From positions 214,501-278,500 of the forward strand of contig NC_090170.1 in the NCBI RefSeq assembly GCF_017916325.1: 64,000 nt of DNA, given 5' to 3'. The position numbers and the translations under genes are program-made. Under the pieces are notes generated by a model. That model was not told where the DNA came from, did no database searches, and worked only from the letters and a program-made list of their open reading frames with translations. Positions 62,791-64,000 of this stretch are shown piece by piece (position 1 is the stretch's first letter; every line of letters begins with the position of its first letter). The stretch is from Leishmania martiniquensis. Taxonomy: Eukaryota > Euglenozoa > Kinetoplastea > Trypanosomatida > Trypanosomatidae.

Positions 62791-63609
62791 CAGCTGGGCA
62801 CCTACTGGACTCGCAAGTACGCGACCTTCTTCCAACGCTCACCTGTTTTCACTCTCATCGAGAGGCACAGAAAGAGGCGACGCCGCAACGCAAACGGAAG
62901 CGGTGGCGCGACCCTTGGCGTGCTGAGGTGCGCATGGGGCGTGTACGTGTGTCATTTTGTGGGGATGTGTTTCGATGATCGCCACGTCCGCGTCTCCTTG
63001 CGAGTATGGCCGCCACCTTCGCAACGGCGCCCGACCGCACCCACCCGCCTGGCGCGTGCATGCAGGCCTGAGCAGAAGAGTGTGTGTGAAGGTGAGTCGC
63101 TCGCCGAGGAGGCTTCCCCTCCTCCATTCTGGGCCCCCTCTCGTTCACGAAGCACGTCTCGTTTCCTTCCGCTGTAGATGTCTGCCCCCTCCATCGTCGC
63201 GCTCTCCTCCCTCTCTTCCTTCTCACCCTTACCGGCACGTGGGCGTGCAAATCCTCTCACGCGCCTGTGAGCATCCGCAGTAAGCTGAGGGCATCTGGCA
63301 CATTGAGGCAAGAGCCCTGCCTGCGCCCGGTCTCCGCCCACCATCCCTCACCCACGCACACGCACACGCACGCAGAGACAGACACGCGCGCGCGTTTTTG
63401 TTTGGGCTCTTAATGGGAAGCAGAAAAAGGTAAAGGCAAACATACACACAAAAAAAGGGAAGCGAAAGAGTGCGAACGCGATCGTAATAACGACGGGTAA
63501 AAACGAACGATTAAACAGGCGCGCACACGTGCCGCCGCATCACGGAGCAGCAGCAGCGGCAGCGGTGGCATCGCCCCCGCACCACGTTTGAGGGAGTGGG
63601 GAAGCAGAA
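62791..63609 (+). other. Spacer before the last gene
   Basis: About 820 bases: CT-rich blocks, a CA run (about 63353-63375), and a purine-rich stretch (63410-63480). No gene seen. Confidence 0.7.
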
Positions 63610-64000
63610 ATGCCGCCCAAGAAAAAGGGCCACACCCCTGTGGGGAAACAAAAGGTGTTCCGACATGCTGTCGAGCATGTGCGCCTCGGGCTGGGGCACA
63701 CGGTTCTGGGGAATCTCAACCTAGGTCTTGCAGTTTCGAGCACCAGCGCTGCTGAAGGCAATGCGACGGCGGGCCGCCCAGCCTTCTACGTCGAGCTCAA
63801 TCAGCAACTTCTATATCATACTTCTAAGGACTTCAAGAAATTCCGCTGGGAGGTCCTAGAGTTGTGCGAGACACAGTCTCTCTTTCAGCTCCACCACCGC
63901 CAGCTTGCACAGAAGCTGCTGGCTTGCCTGGTAGGCGGCGGAGCGCAGTGCGTCGACGAGGCCTCTGATGAGTGCACAGGCCCCATGAGAGCGAAGAAAG
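63610..64000 (+). CDS. 5' end of a hypothetical protein, truncated by the window
   Basis: ATG 63610 opens a frame that stays open to the right edge (130 codons visible). It starts with a lysine-rich segment (MPPKKKGHTPVGKQKVFRHA) that could be a nuclear or nucleolar targeting signal. A mixed hydrophobic stretch (LGLGHTVLGNLNLGLAVSS) and a helical part (DFKKFRWEVLELCETQSLFQ, then HRQLAQKLLACLVGGG) follow, consistent with an alpha-helical repeat protein. I recognise no domain from this fragment. It is too short for the ORF length of most neighbours to be compared. Coding-like composition and the strand match the rest of the cluster. Confidence 0.6.
   Translation, partial: MPPKKKGHTPVGKQKVFRHAVEHVRLGLGHTVLGNLNLGLAVSSTSAAEGNATAGRPAFYVELNQQLLYHTSKDFKKFRWEVLELCETQSLFQLHHRQLAQKLLACLVGGGAQCVDEASDECTGPMRAKK

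Overview
The window looks like nuclear DNA from a trypanosomatid, most likely Leishmania. Every convincing gene lies on the + strand with no sign of introns. Genes are separated by spacers rich in pyrimidine tracts, (GT/CA)n and (TA)n, as expected of a polycistronic directional gene cluster matured by trans-splicing. The proteins also fit: a proteophosphoglycan (PPG) with a giant Ser/Ala/Pro repeat, a second PPG-type leucine-rich-repeat (LRR) surface protein, and a divergent nucleoporin with a C-terminal membrane anchor. Species cannot be fixed from the sequence alone.

Layout. Positions 1-4882 hold the 3' end of a PPG gene: about 4.2 kb of near-perfect 48/51-bp serine repeats, then a short LRR tail with no visible GPI signal. 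A 6.6-kb spacer leads to a repeat-poor, three-module LRR protein with signal peptide and GPI signal (11530-14799). A further 7.4-kb spacer follows. From 22.2 kb the cluster becomes ordinary and denser: a phosphatidylinositol phosphate kinase, a 2139-residue WD40 protein, a VPS60/CHMP5-type ESCRT-III subunit, a hypothetical protein, ribosomal protein eL20 (L18a), a 2484-residue protein weakly resembling the axonemal SPAG17/PF6 family, a single-pass membrane protein, a Nup53/Nup35-type nucleoporin, a secreted fusion of an acid-sphingomyelinase-like phosphoesterase with a GH32 invertase-like domain, a RING protein, and the 5' end of one more gene.

The genes do not form one pathway, as is usual in trypanosomatid clusters. 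The shared themes are local: the two PPG-family genes serve the cell surface or secreted coat, and the phosphoesterase-GH32 fusion is also predicted to be extracytoplasmic. It carries its own short Ser/Pro linker resembling PPG sequence.

Most unusual items: the phosphoesterase-GH32 fusion (GH32 RDP motif reads RGP, and a Cys-rich PAN/apple-like insert interrupts its C-terminal domain), the higher-order structure and alternating serine codon blocks of the PPG array, the 14 kb of gene-poor DNA around the second PPG gene, and the RING domain split by about 105 residues. Assignments rest on motif reading; no database search was run.
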